Assembly: GCA_002162755.1 (NCBI GenBank) | Contig: MAAS01000018.1 | Location: forward strand, 62,001-126,000 | Direction: 5' to 3' | Source: Gammaproteobacteria bacterium 50_400_T64 | GTDB taxonomy: Bacteria > Pseudomonadota > Gammaproteobacteria > Pseudomonadales > Porticoccaceae | Length of the DNA: 64,000 nucleotides | Part shown: positions 25,907 through 34,788 of the stretch, piece by piece | Numbering within the stretch: position 1 is the stretch's first letter | How the letters are laid out: each line of letters begins with the position of its first letter | Made by a program: the position numbers and the translations under genes | The notes under the pieces: model-generated | Told to the model about the DNA's origin: nothing | What the model saw: only the letters and a program-made list of their open reading frames with translations | The model's database searches: none

Positions 25907-26515
25907 TTAAAGGTGATCTGTTTGATCAAAAAATTTAATCTCTGCATTAACCGTGCAAATTTCGGTTACCGAAGTATTACTAATTTGATAATTCGTCCAC
26001 TTGGAGCGGTCTTTATCAATCCAGTGTGACAGAGCAAAAGCAATCGCCAGACCGTGGGCCACCACCACCAGGTTTTCACCCGGGTGATCGGCCAAAAAGC
26101 CGTCGACGGCCCCAACAAAACGTTCGGTCACTTCGGCGCGAGTCTCCCCACCCGGCGGGCGATGGTGCTCATCGTTAATCACTTTTTTAATAAAGCCGTG
26201 CTCACCCTTCAGCTCATCAAAACTTTTACCTTCAAAATCGCCGGCACCAAACTCCATTAAGCGAGGATCAAACTTCACCTCGTGATCACCGGCGCGGGCG
26301 ATTTGCTCAGCAGTATATTTGGCCCGCTGCAGGGGGCTGGAATAAATAGCATGAATGTCTGGCAGGTAATTATGGAAATAATCACCCAGTCGATTGGCCT
26401 GCTCCAGACCCAGGTCGGTCAAAGCGGTATCGGTATGGCCATGCCACACCTGATTGACATTGGCGGCCGTCTGACCGTGGCGAACCAATAATAAGCGGCC
26501 CTTTGGCGGCATCAT
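25907..26515 (-). CDS. Histidine phosphatase family protein
   Basis: 202 residues of the phosphoglycerate-mutase-like superfamily. The catalytic RHG is at 12-14 (LLVRHGQTA), and the second His lies in VVAHGLAI. AIYSSPLQRAKYTAE and the acidic residue in GGETRAE complete the site. Members act on many phospho-esters; the substrate cannot be chosen here. A nested hairpin lies in its leader. Confidence 0.9.
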   Translation of the reverse strand: MMPPKGRLLLVRHGQTAANVNQVWHGHTDTALTDLGLEQANRLGDYFHNYLPDIHAIYSSPLQRAKYTAEQIARAGDHEVKFDPRLMEFGAGDFEGKSFDELKGEHGFIKKVINDEHHRPPGGETRAEVTERFVGAVDGFLADHPGENLVVVAHGLAIAFALSHWIDKDRSKWTNYQISNTSVTEICTVNAEIKFFDQTDHL

Positions 26516-26522
26516 CTACCTC

Positions 26523-26571
26523 GTTTGTTAGTGTTGTGACAGTGTTACAACAAGAGACGCAATACTAACAA
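26523..26571 (-). promoter_or_regulatory. Nested inverted repeats in the leader of the phosphatase gene
   Basis: TTTGTTAGT (26523-26531) pairs with ACTAACAAA (26563-26571). Inside it, GTTGT (26532-26536) pairs with ACAAC (26546-26550). The element ends 8 bases before the start codon of the histidine-phosphatase gene and could be an operator or an RNA hairpin near its ribosome-binding site. Confidence 0.45.
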
Positions 26572-26628
26572 ATTTCAGTCGGGCTGATAATGCCGCATCG
26601 ATATCAGAAGGCCACACATAACAACCGG

Positions 26629-28137
26629 CTAAGCTGTTAACACCGACAGATTAAATCCAGCTGAGCCAAGCCGCTCAGCCTCAGCAGCCAACTCAGAAAG
26701 GGTGAGAGGAAAATCTTCAAAGCTGTCATCGTTTAATGCCAGAGCCAACCCGTCTGCACCCTTAACCGTCAGTACAACCTCGGGAGGCTGGGAATCACCG
26801 CGGCCTCGGTTCAATAAAACCGATAAACGCAATAGCACACAAAGGCGTAGCAGAGAGGCCTTTTGTTTTGCAGAGAAGTTATTGAGTAGCTGAGGCCGCA
26901 AGCGGCGGCGATGCCCACGCACTAGAAAGGCAATCGCTTGCTGCTCCTGTCGGGTGAAACCCGGCATATCCGCGCCATTGAGAATGTACTCGCCGTGCTT
27001 GTGAAATTGCACGTGTGAAATCGCCAGCCCTACTTCGTGTAATTCCGCTGCCCATCGAAGGCAAGTCCAATCCCTTTTCGACAAACTCCAGTCTTCACCA
27101 ATCTGTTCAAAAAGTTGCTTTGCGCAAGCGCTCACGCGCTCTGCCTGAGCCATATCAACATTAAAACGACCTTGCATGGATTGCACCGAGCGCAAACAAA
27201 CATCTTCATGCGCAGAGCGGCCAACGAGATCATAAAGGGCACCCTCTCGGAGGGCCCCACTCGCAAAGTGCATTTCATCAACTTTTAGCACGTCAAAAAT
27301 AGCGGTCAAGATGGAGAGGCCGGCAATAAAGTTATCACGCCGTGCAGAACTCAACCAGTCAATATCTATTTCACGGGTATTTGAATACTCGAGGATTTTT
27401 GTTCTTAATCGCTTCAATGCGGGCTTGGTGATCACATCCTGTCCGCAAACTTGCTGGCAGGCCTGCGCAACAGCTCGCACCGTTCCCGAGGAGCCGTAGC
27501 AACTCGTCCAACCTTTTTTGCGATAGCGCTTACTCACTCTTAAGAGTTCGTTAGACGCGTGGTTGACTGCATTCTGGAAGTTTTGCTTTGACAGCGTTCC
27601 CGCTGTAAAAAAGCGATCCATAAAGGAAACACAGCCCATCGCCAGGCTTTCCATCAACAGGGCGTCAAACTGATCGCCAATAATAAATTCGGTACTGCCG
27701 CCTCCAATATCAACGACTAAACGACGCTTTGGATCTGAGGGTAGTGAGTGCGCAACACCCAAATAGATAAGTCGAGCCTCTTCGACGCCGGATATCACCT
27801 GAATGGAATAACCCAGCGCCTCTTCTGCCTGACGGAGAAATTCCTGACTATTACTGGCGATGCGCATCGCATTGGTGGCGAAAGCGACAACGGATTCCTG
27901 AGGCAGACCTTCAAGCCGCTGACCAAACTGCTTTAGACAAGCCAGGCCGCGCTGCTGAGCCGCGTCACTCAAGCAGCTATTTTCATTGAGCCCCTCACCC
28001 AGGCGCACCCCCTCACGAAAGGTTTGTAAGGTGCGAATCTCGCCATGCTCTACGCGTGCGACTACCAGGTGAAAACTGTTAGACCCCATATCCAGAACGG
28101 CGATGGAATTTTCTGCTTGAGTGAATACTGTCGTCAC
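26629..28137 (-). CDS. ppx: Exopolyphosphatase (Ppx/GppA family)
   Basis: 502 residues. The ASKHA-fold N-terminal half has the phosphate-1 loop AVLDMGSNSFHLVVAR and phosphate-2 loop VVDIGGGSTEFIIG. The C-terminal half is an HD-type helical domain (AAELHEVGLAISH). It removes terminal phosphates from polyphosphate; some members also hydrolyse pppGpp. It lies downstream of ppk1 on the same strand with 138 bases between, matching the usual ppk/ppx pairing. Confidence 0.95.
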   Translation of the reverse strand: MTTVFTQAENSIAVLDMGSNSFHLVVARVEHGEIRTLQTFREGVRLGEGLNENSCLSDAAQQRGLACLKQFGQRLEGLPQESVVAFATNAMRIASNSQEFLRQAEEALGYSIQVISGVEEARLIYLGVAHSLPSDPKRRLVVDIGGGSTEFIIGDQFDALLMESLAMGCVSFMDRFFTAGTLSKQNFQNAVNHASNELLRVSKRYRKKGWTSCYGSSGTVRAVAQACQQVCGQDVITKPALKRLRTKILEYSNTREIDIDWLSSARRDNFIAGLSILTAIFDVLKVDEMHFASGALREGALYDLVGRSAHEDVCLRSVQSMQGRFNVDMAQAERVSACAKQLFEQIGEDWSLSKRDWTCLRWAAELHEVGLAISHVQFHKHGEYILNGADMPGFTRQEQQAIAFLVRGHRRRLRPQLLNNFSAKQKASLLRLCVLLRLSVLLNRGRGDSQPPEVVLTVKGADGLALALNDDSFEDFPLTLSELAAEAERLGSAGFNLSVLTA

Positions 28138-28182
28138 AATACAACCTTATGAATAATCGGGAATGGTCTTTCAAGGCATTAT

Positions 28183-28265
28183 CGCAACAAATAGCCGTAA
28201 CAAATAGCCGTAAACAAGTTCGGAGTAAACAAGTTCGTCGTAACAAATTAACTGTAACAAACCAG
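28183..28265. repeat. Tandem 13-15 bp repeat array between ppk1 and ppx
   Basis: About six degenerate head-to-tail units, each beginning GTAACAA or GTAAACAA: two GTAACAAATAGCC-type units, two GTAAACAAGTTCG-type units, then GTAACAAATTAACT and GTAACAAACC. The array starts about 10 bases after the ppk1 stop codon in the direction of transcription. Confidence 0.8.
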
Positions 28266-28275
28266 ACGCACCGGA

Positions 28276-30363
28276 TTAGTCGACTTTCACCTCGCGCCGC
28301 AGTAGCTTATGAATATGTTCTTGCGAGCGGATTTTCTTGCGGTTGCCCCGTGGATTAATGGTGTTTTTTTGTCGCTCATCAATCACTCGGGCCTTCACAC
28401 AATCACTCCATTGCGTATCAAGTATCAGCTGAATCTTTTTCTGCAGCTTTTTACTGTACACCGGGCAGCTAACCTCAACTCGGTGGTCAAGGTTTCGGGT
28501 CATAAGATCAGCCGATGAAATGTAGTAACTCGGCTTACCGGCATTCTCAAAAGCAAAGATACGGGGGTGCTCAAGATAGCGATCGACAATGCTAATGGCT
28601 TTGATGTTTTCACTCATGCCTTTAACACCGGGAATCAGCGAGCACATACCACGCACAATCAATTTTACTTTAACCCCCGCCCGCCCCGCTTCATAGAGGG
28701 CATCAATCAACTCCTGATCAACCAGGTTATTACACTTAATAAAAATACCCGACGCCCTACCTTTTATCGCATTTTTCTTTTCAATGGCTATTAAATCGAG
28801 AAGACCACTTCGATTAGTAAAGGGGGAAACCAACAAATGCTGAAACTCATGACGCCGATGGGCAAACTGAATAAAATCAAACACCTTTTCAACATCTCGA
28901 CCTATTTCCTGATCACAGGTCAACAAGCTAAAGTCAGTGTAGAGGCCCGCGGTTTTTTCATTAAAATTACCCGTGCCAATATGACTGTAAAGGCGTGAAA
29001 TACCATCCTCGACACGTTTAAACAAAATCATTTTAGAGTGAATTTTAAGACCCGGAACGCCGAAAATAACATGCACACCCGCCTCGGTCATTCGCTCAGC
29101 CCAGGTAATATTCGCCTCTTCATCAAAGCGCGCTTGCAGCTCAACAACCACTGTCACCTTTTTACCATTTTCGACAGCACTGATTAATGAGTCGACAACC
29201 CTTGAGGAAGACGCAACGCGGTACAGATTGATTTTTATTTCGCGTACTGCAGGGTCAATCGCCGCTGCCCTTAACCATTTAATGATGTATGAGAAAGAAT
29301 TATAAGGGTAGTAAAGCAAGCAATCTTCTTTCTTCACACATTCAAAAATATTTTGGTTTTTATCCAGAACAGGGTAAGGAATGGGCGGCAGTGGTTTCAA
29401 TTCCAGGTAAGGCGCGCCCGGATTTGGAAAGCCCATGAAGTCCTTCGAATTATGGTAGCGCCCACCGGGTATAAAGCTATCCTTCTTTCTCAAATTCATT
29501 TTCTTGGTTAAGAATGCCAGCAGATCTTCCGTTATCGCCTCATCGTAAACAAAGCGCACAGGAGCACCTTTTGAGCGTTTCTTCAAGCTAGCGGACATCT
29601 TTTCCATAAGGCTTTCAGAGATACCCTCGCCCAGTTCAAGCTCTGCATCACGGGTAATTTTTATGGTGTAGGCTTCAATCGTATCTATAGGTAAAGCACC
29701 CATAAATACATCCTTAAGACAATGACGAATAATATTATCTAGTGTAATAAAAACCCGCTCCCGGCCCTTTGATCGGCTTGGCAACGGGATGAATCGACCG
29801 AGCCGGTTACTGGGTATTTCGATAACAGCGTAACTGATTTGTTTTTTACAAACCATTTTTACCGCCAGGTAAATCGAGCCCTCTTTTAGAAAGGGAAATT
29901 TTTCTTTTTCGCTGACCATAATTGGCGAAAGCTCGGGCAGCACCTTGCTTTCAAAATAAGCCCTGACAAAATCAGATTGCCTGTCAGTAAGCTGCATTTC
30001 GTTAATAAGATATATTTTGCGCTTGCGTAACTCTTTTAATATTGTCTGATAGGTTTTGTCGTAGGCCTCCTGCAATTCATGCACTTTGGACATGATTTTT
30101 TCCAGTAATTCCGAGTGCTCTTCTTTTTTCGACCCACTTGAAAAATCGACCAAACGCTTGACATCCGCGACCCTGACACGGAAGAACTCATCGAGATTGC
30201 TGGAAAATATGCCGAGATAACGTACACGCTGGATGATAGGAACGGAGTGATCCGCAGCCTCCTGCAAAACCCGCTCGTTAAATAAGAGCCAGCTCAGCTC
30301 TTTCGGGGTATAGCACCAACTGTCTTTCTCACCACCGACACCCATCGCATCCACCTTTATCAT
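28276..30363 (-). CDS. ppk1: Polyphosphate kinase 1
   Basis: 695 residues, normal for PPK1. It reversibly makes polyphosphate from ATP. Domain order N, head, C1, C2 is seen. The phosphorylated His is in HSKMILFK (His442), with VVVELQARFDEEANI before it and the C2 motif MCSLIPGVKG. A Pho-box-like site lies 36 bases upstream. It is followed by a tandem repeat array and ppx. Confidence 0.96.
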   Translation of the reverse strand: MIKVDAMGVGGEKDSWCYTPKELSWLLFNERVLQEAADHSVPIIQRVRYLGIFSSNLDEFFRVRVADVKRLVDFSSGSKKEEHSELLEKIMSKVHELQEAYDKTYQTILKELRKRKIYLINEMQLTDRQSDFVRAYFESKVLPELSPIMVSEKEKFPFLKEGSIYLAVKMVCKKQISYAVIEIPSNRLGRFIPLPSRSKGRERVFITLDNIIRHCLKDVFMGALPIDTIEAYTIKITRDAELELGEGISESLMEKMSASLKKRSKGAPVRFVYDEAITEDLLAFLTKKMNLRKKDSFIPGGRYHNSKDFMGFPNPGAPYLELKPLPPIPYPVLDKNQNIFECVKKEDCLLYYPYNSFSYIIKWLRAAAIDPAVREIKINLYRVASSSRVVDSLISAVENGKKVTVVVELQARFDEEANITWAERMTEAGVHVIFGVPGLKIHSKMILFKRVEDGISRLYSHIGTGNFNEKTAGLYTDFSLLTCDQEIGRDVEKVFDFIQFAHRRHEFQHLLVSPFTNRSGLLDLIAIEKKNAIKGRASGIFIKCNNLVDQELIDALYEAGRAGVKVKLIVRGMCSLIPGVKGMSENIKAISIVDRYLEHPRIFAFENAGKPSYYISSADLMTRNLDHRVEVSCPVYSKKLQKKIQLILDTQWSDCVKARVIDERQKNTINPRGNRKKIRSQEHIHKLLRREVKVD

Positions 30364-30398
30364 TTACCTAGACTAATCGACCAGCTTACTTCTGTACA

Positions 30399-30416
30399 AT
30401 GACAACAACATGACGA
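30399..30416 (-). promoter_or_regulatory. Pho-box-like site upstream of ppk1
   Basis: On the minus strand TCGTCAT, GTTG, TTGTCAT forms a 7-4-7 direct repeat with 11-base period, matching CTGTCAT at 5/7 and 6/7 positions. It ends 36 bases before the ppk1 ATG. No good -10 hexamer follows at the usual distance, which weakens the call. Confidence 0.4.
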
Positions 30417-30572
30417 CCAAAATATTAATCATGGGAACCGCACCCGGTACCGACGGCCTCACAATATCATCATTAGCAAAAATGACGCTGATATATAAAA
30501 CACGCCCATAAGGTTCAAATCTATACGCATCTTCTTATAATGCTCTCTCCATTGACAAATAGACCTACAATA

Positions 30573-31268
30573 ATGAAATTACTGCTCATTCTCTTCACCA
30601 CATTTGCACTAACACCTGCCAGCTGGGCCTCCTGCATTGATAAAAGCAACAATGCCGAACAGAACTTTATGGCCTGCAAACAAGCCGCCGAAAACGGTCA
30701 GGCCGATGCACAGAAAGAGCTTGGCGGCTTATATTTATCGGGCGAAGGTGTTCAGCAAGACTTTACAACGTCATTACACTGGTACAAACAAGCCGCGAAA
30801 CAAGGCCATGCAATTGCGCTCTATAACGTCGGCGTTCTTTATGACAAAGGACTAGGCTTGAAAAAGGACTACGAAGAAGCCGGCAAGTGGTATCGCAAGT
30901 CTGCAGACCTTGGCTACTCCACCGCTCAATATAACCTCGGCATTATGTACGAATACGGCCAGACCGTAGATGAAGACCCCGCCATGGCTATGCAGCTCTA
31001 TCTAAAAGCGGCAGCGCAAGGCGAAGCCGCTGCACAGTTTGCCATTGGCGTGTTATATGACAAGGGAATTGGGGTCGACAAAGACCAAACACAAGCCTAC
31101 AAATGGTGGCAGATCGCTGGCGAGGGACACCCCCATGCCACCCACAATCGTGACTCCATCGCAGAAGAAATGACCCCCATGCAAATTAGCGAAGGTAAGC
31201 GCCTCGCCCAGAAATGGTTAGATGCCCACCCAGGGCTGGTACAATTACCGTCACTCGAGCTACAGTAG
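30573..31268 (+). CDS. Secreted Sel1-repeat protein
   Basis: 231 residues. A signal peptide of about 19 residues (MKLLLILFTTFALTPASWA) is followed by four Sel1/TPR-like repeats of about 36 residues, with signatures such as LGGLYLSGEGV, VGVLYDKGLGL and IGVLYDKGIGV. Sel1 repeats mediate protein-protein contacts, often at the envelope. The upstream in-frame ATG gives an unconvincing leader, so the later ATG was chosen. It precedes ppiC by 35 bases; a specific partner is unknown. Confidence 0.88.
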   Translation: MKLLLILFTTFALTPASWASCIDKSNNAEQNFMACKQAAENGQADAQKELGGLYLSGEGVQQDFTTSLHWYKQAAKQGHAIALYNVGVLYDKGLGLKKDYEEAGKWYRKSADLGYSTAQYNLGIMYEYGQTVDEDPAMAMQLYLKAAAQGEAAAQFAIGVLYDKGIGVDKDQTQAYKWWQIAGEGHPHATHNRDSIAEEMTPMQISEGKRLAQKWLDAHPGLVQLPSLELQ

Positions 31269-31303
31269 ACAACTGAGCATCATACAATCTGAGGAGATGA
31301 ATT

Positions 31304-31585
31304 ATGGCCACAGCAAGCGCAAGACACATATTGGTAAAGAGCGAAGAGCAATGCCAGCAACTAAAAACTGACATTGAAGGCGGAGCCGACTTTGCAGAAC
31401 TCGCCAAACAGCATTCTTCTTGCCCCTCAGGCAACAGTGGCGGAGACCTGGGTGAATTCGGCCCCGGCATGATGGTGCCTGAATTTGACCAGGTGGTATT
31501 CAGCGCCGACGTCAACACCGTGCAAGGCCCGGTAAAAACCCAATTCGGCTACCACCTACTGGAAGTCACTGCCCGCAGCGAATAA
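31304..31585 (+). CDS. ppiC: Parvulin peptidyl-prolyl isomerase PpiC
   Basis: 93 residues, exactly the size of E. coli PpiC (Par10). A single parvulin domain starts ASARHILVKSEEQC, with SGNSGGDLGEFGPG and VPEFDQVVFS and the terminal FGYHLLEV. It is cytoplasmic, with no signal peptide. GAGGAG precedes the ATG. A strong terminator follows. Confidence 0.95.
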   Translation: MATASARHILVKSEEQCQQLKTDIEGGADFAELAKQHSSCPSGNSGGDLGEFGPGMMVPEFDQVVFSADVNTVQGPVKTQFGYHLLEVTARSE

Positions 31586-31601
31586 GCCTGCGCTACAAAA
31601 T

Positions 31602-31638
31602 AAAGACCTGCTATGCCATCGCATACAGGTCTTTTTTA
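31602..31638 (+). terminator. Strong intrinsic terminator after ppiC
   Basis: AAGACCTG (31603-31610) pairs with CAGGTCTT (31626-31633), extended inside by TATGC/GCATA around a CATC loop, and followed by a T-run (to 31637). Confidence 0.92.
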
Positions 31639-31687
31639 TTGCCCGTGATCTTTCCCCAGCATTGAGTACCCAACGACATAACAAGCC

Positions 31688-32161
31688 ATGAAAAAAATTG
31701 CCCTTTTTGTCGACGTACAAAATATTTATTACACCACCCGCGATGCCTATGGCCGCCAGTTTAACTATCGCAAATTATGGCAACAGGTCAGCGCCCAGGG
31801 CGACATCATTGCCGCCACGGCCTATGCCACCCAGCGCAGCGATGACAAGCAAATCAAGTTTCACGATGCCCTGAAACATATTGGCTTTAGTGTAAAACTC
31901 AAACCCTATATTCAACGCAGCGATGGCTCCGCCAAAGGCGACTGGGATGTTGGCATTACTATTGATGTGCTAGAAACTGCAAAAGATGTCGATACAGTTA
32001 TTTTATTGTCCGGCGATGGCGACTTTGATTTACTGCTTAAAAAAATACGCGACAAATACGCCCTTAGAGCAGAAGTTTATGGCGTACCCGCGCTGACAGC
32101 CCGCTCGTTAATGGATGCGGCGACTGTTTATAATCCTATTAATGAAGGTTTATTACTGTAA
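31688..32161 (+). CDS. NYN domain protein (LabA/DUF88 type)
   Basis: 157 residues, a PIN-like nuclease fold of the NYN group. Conserved acidic residues are in FVDVQNIYY, GDWDVGITIDVL and LLSGDGDFDLLL, the metal-binding quartet expected of this family. RNA cleavage is likely by family; the target is unknown. It is a single gene between the ppiC terminator and the Lon-like gene, with which it converges. Confidence 0.88.
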   Translation: MKKIALFVDVQNIYYTTRDAYGRQFNYRKLWQQVSAQGDIIAATAYATQRSDDKQIKFHDALKHIGFSVKLKPYIQRSDGSAKGDWDVGITIDVLETAKDVDTVILLSGDGDFDLLLKKIRDKYALRAEVYGVPALTARSLMDAATVYNPINEGLLL

Positions 32162-32226
32162 ATGCACACCCTATTTTCGTCTGTTTTTAGAATGTTCCAC
32201 AACAGGATGCCCGTACCCACCTCGCA

Positions 32227-34659
32227 TTAATCCTTAACAGTAGAGCTGTCTTCCTCTTTTTCAGCGCGCCCAAAACTCCTGCGCAATTCTGCAAACGCCT
32301 GCAACCTCGCTTGCACCTTGCCATTAATTGTCTCCGCTGGATAATTGCCGTCGGCATCGGGTTCCCCCGCGGAGATACCGGTCAGCAAGTGAATGGCCTC
32401 ATCAATATGACTGATGGGATAGATATTAAATTGCCCAGCTTCGATAGCGTCTTTAACGTCGTGGCGTAGTAATAAATTGTCGACGTTGTTATGGGGGATT
32501 AATACGCCTTGCTCACCGCTCAGGCCACGGGCTTTGCAAATATCAAAGAAGCCTTCAATTTTTTCATTCACACCACCGATCACTTGCGCCTGACCCCGTT
32601 GATTCATCGAGCCGGTGATGGCAAAGCACTGCTTGATGGGTGCATTGCTGAGCGATGATAAAAGCACACTCAACTCGGCCAGCGAGGCGCTATCCCCATC
32701 AACACCGCCGTAGTTTTGTTCAAAGGCGAGACTGGCAGTGAGTGATAAAGGCGCTTTTTGCCCGTAGCGAGCACCCAAAAAGCTACTCAATATAAACACG
32801 CCTTTGGTGTGAGTGGGGCCGCCCATATCGGCTTCACGGGCAATATCGATAAGCTTACCGTCACCCAGGCGGGTAGTGGCAGTAATGCGCGATGGCTGGC
32901 CAAAACTGAAATTACCCATTTGTAAAACCGAAAGGCCGTTGACCTGACCCACCACTTCGCCCTCGGTGGCGATCATTATTTGCTCCCGCAAAATACCTTC
33001 GTGCACCTGATCGCGCACCCGGTCGACACGATTGGTTTGGGTCTCGATAACCTTACGTACATCTTCTTCGCTCGCCACTTTCCGTCCGGCCTCGCTGGCC
33101 CAATAACTCGCTTCACCGAGCATATCGGCAATACTGCGCATATGGGTAGAGAGCTTCTTTGAGTCATTCACCAGACGCATGCTTTGCTGAATAACCGCCG
33201 CAACGGCACTGCAGTCAAAGGGCAGTAAGTCTTTATCGCCAACCATAGTCGCAATCATTCGGGCATAGAGCATGTCGTTTTCTGGATTGCGCTCGAGACC
33301 CGCTTCAAAATCTGCCGGGACTTTAAATAACTCCGCAAAGTCCGGGTCGTAGGCGTGCAGCATGTAGTAGAGCATGCGGTCGCCGAGTAGTACGACTTTC
33401 AAATCGAGGGGGATGGGTTCCGGCTCAAGGGATACTGTGCTACCAATACTGAGCACTTGCTCCAGGGATTCGATGCGTAACTCACGGGAGTACAGCGCCT
33501 GCTTCAGCCCTTCCCAGGCATAGGGCTGCATTAGTAGTTTTCGCGCTTCAAGGATCAAATAGCCGCCATTGGCTTTATGCAATGCACCCGGTTTCACCAG
33601 CGTAAAATCGGTCGTCAACGCACCCATAAAGGCTTTATTCTCAACACGACCCAGGAGGTTGCCATAACTTGGGTGCTCTTCAAAAACTACCGGCACACCC
33701 TGCGTCCGGGCTTGGTCGAGCATCAGGTTAACCTGATAACGATTGAGGGTATCCTGAGTATTAAACATCATCATTTGCTGCTGCTGACCACTGTCGGGAC
33801 GGAAAGCCACGGCATTAGCGATGATGTCTGCCTGCACATCGCTGAGGTAGTCGAGTACTTGCGGCAGGTCGGCGTATTTGGCGCTCAAGGCCTCCATATA
33901 AAGACCCACGGCCTCCATGGTGACCTCGTTATTGAGTTTTCGGAAGCGCTCGCCGGCCTCTTTACGCCAGGCGGGAATTTGCTTGGTAGCAATGTTGCGT
34001 AATTCTGCACGTAGACCCGCGATATCTTTTTCAATGCGGTCCTGCTCGTCTTTATCAAGTTTTTCAAAAACCTCAGGTGTCAGCTCTTCATCATTGATGA
34101 TGGGAATGAATGAGAACTCCCCCGGCGCCTGGTAAACCTTAATGCTTTTTTCATGAGCCTGGGCATGCAAACCCCGGAAGGCTGCCTCCTGGTGTTTTTG
34201 CAGCTCCGCCTCTATCTGCTGCGCACGTGCTTTGTATTCATCGCTATCAAAAGCCGTGGGGATGGCATCCTGAAGGTCTTCAATCAGGCGGCGCATATCG
34301 TTGCGCAAAACATTACCCCGGCCGGGTGGTAATTCCAGTAAAGTCGGCTTAGTGGCATCTTCGAAATTATTGACGTAACACCAGTCGGATGGAACCGCGC
34401 CCTTGCTGGCAATACCCTGTAGATAATGATTAATGGCGGTAAATTTACCGGTGCCCGGGGGGCCGAGTACAAAGAGGTTATAGCCCTCATTCTTCATACC
34501 CACGCCAAAGCGAATAGCCTCTAAGGCCCTGTCCTGACCAATAATTTCTGTTAGGGGCTCTAGTTCGCTAGTCGTTTTAAAACCGAACTGATCAGCATCG
34601 CAACAGCGGGGGAAATCTTCTGCTTTTAATGGCGCTACGGCATTATTATTAATAGACAT
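32227..34659 (-). CDS. Lon-family ATP-dependent protease (LonB-like / AAA_32 type)
   Basis: 810 residues. The N-terminal region has a Walker A loop (GPPGTGKFT) and a long coiled-coil-like insert (about 130-240). The ATPase core follows (ILEARKLLMQPYAWEG), then a C-terminal Lon protease domain with the Ser-Lys dyad Ser657 (GDSASLAEL) and Lys700 (GGVNEKIEG). It lacks the N-terminal substrate-binding domain of LonA. The substrate is unknown. The leader carries two nested inverted repeats ending at the ribosome-binding site. Confidence 0.92.
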   Translation of the reverse strand: MSINNNAVAPLKAEDFPRCCDADQFGFKTTSELEPLTEIIGQDRALEAIRFGVGMKNEGYNLFVLGPPGTGKFTAINHYLQGIASKGAVPSDWCYVNNFEDATKPTLLELPPGRGNVLRNDMRRLIEDLQDAIPTAFDSDEYKARAQQIEAELQKHQEAAFRGLHAQAHEKSIKVYQAPGEFSFIPIINDEELTPEVFEKLDKDEQDRIEKDIAGLRAELRNIATKQIPAWRKEAGERFRKLNNEVTMEAVGLYMEALSAKYADLPQVLDYLSDVQADIIANAVAFRPDSGQQQQMMMFNTQDTLNRYQVNLMLDQARTQGVPVVFEEHPSYGNLLGRVENKAFMGALTTDFTLVKPGALHKANGGYLILEARKLLMQPYAWEGLKQALYSRELRIESLEQVLSIGSTVSLEPEPIPLDLKVVLLGDRMLYYMLHAYDPDFAELFKVPADFEAGLERNPENDMLYARMIATMVGDKDLLPFDCSAVAAVIQQSMRLVNDSKKLSTHMRSIADMLGEASYWASEAGRKVASEEDVRKVIETQTNRVDRVRDQVHEGILREQIMIATEGEVVGQVNGLSVLQMGNFSFGQPSRITATTRLGDGKLIDIAREADMGGPTHTKGVFILSSFLGARYGQKAPLSLTASLAFEQNYGGVDGDSASLAELSVLLSSLSNAPIKQCFAITGSMNQRGQAQVIGGVNEKIEGFFDICKARGLSGEQGVLIPHNNVDNLLLRHDVKDAIEAGQFNIYPISHIDEAIHLLTGISAGEPDADGNYPAETINGKVQARLQAFAELRRSFGRAEKEEDSSTVKD

Positions 34660-34668
34660 ATCTTTCCT

Positions 34669-34730
34669 TGAATGAAAGCCTTGTTATCGCATGGACTTCA
34701 CCATAACAAAAAATATCGACCTTTCATTCA
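34669..34730 (-). promoter_or_regulatory. Nested hairpin leader of the Lon-family gene
   Basis: TGAATGAAAG (34669-34678) pairs perfectly with CTTTCATTCA (34721-34730). Inside, TTGTTAT (34681-34687) pairs with ATAACAA (34703-34709). In the direction of transcription the last arm runs directly into the AAGGAAAG ribosome-binding region, 9-10 bases from the start codon. Confidence 0.55.
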
Positions 34731-34788
34731 GGGAATCAGCCCTTAATTGTGGCCGATCAACTCTCTGATTAAATCGCAACTGAGTCGA

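Noticed and set aside
28183-28265. CRISPR array
   Set aside because: The units are 13-15 bases and contiguous, without unique spacers of 25-40 bases, so this is a simple tandem repeat.
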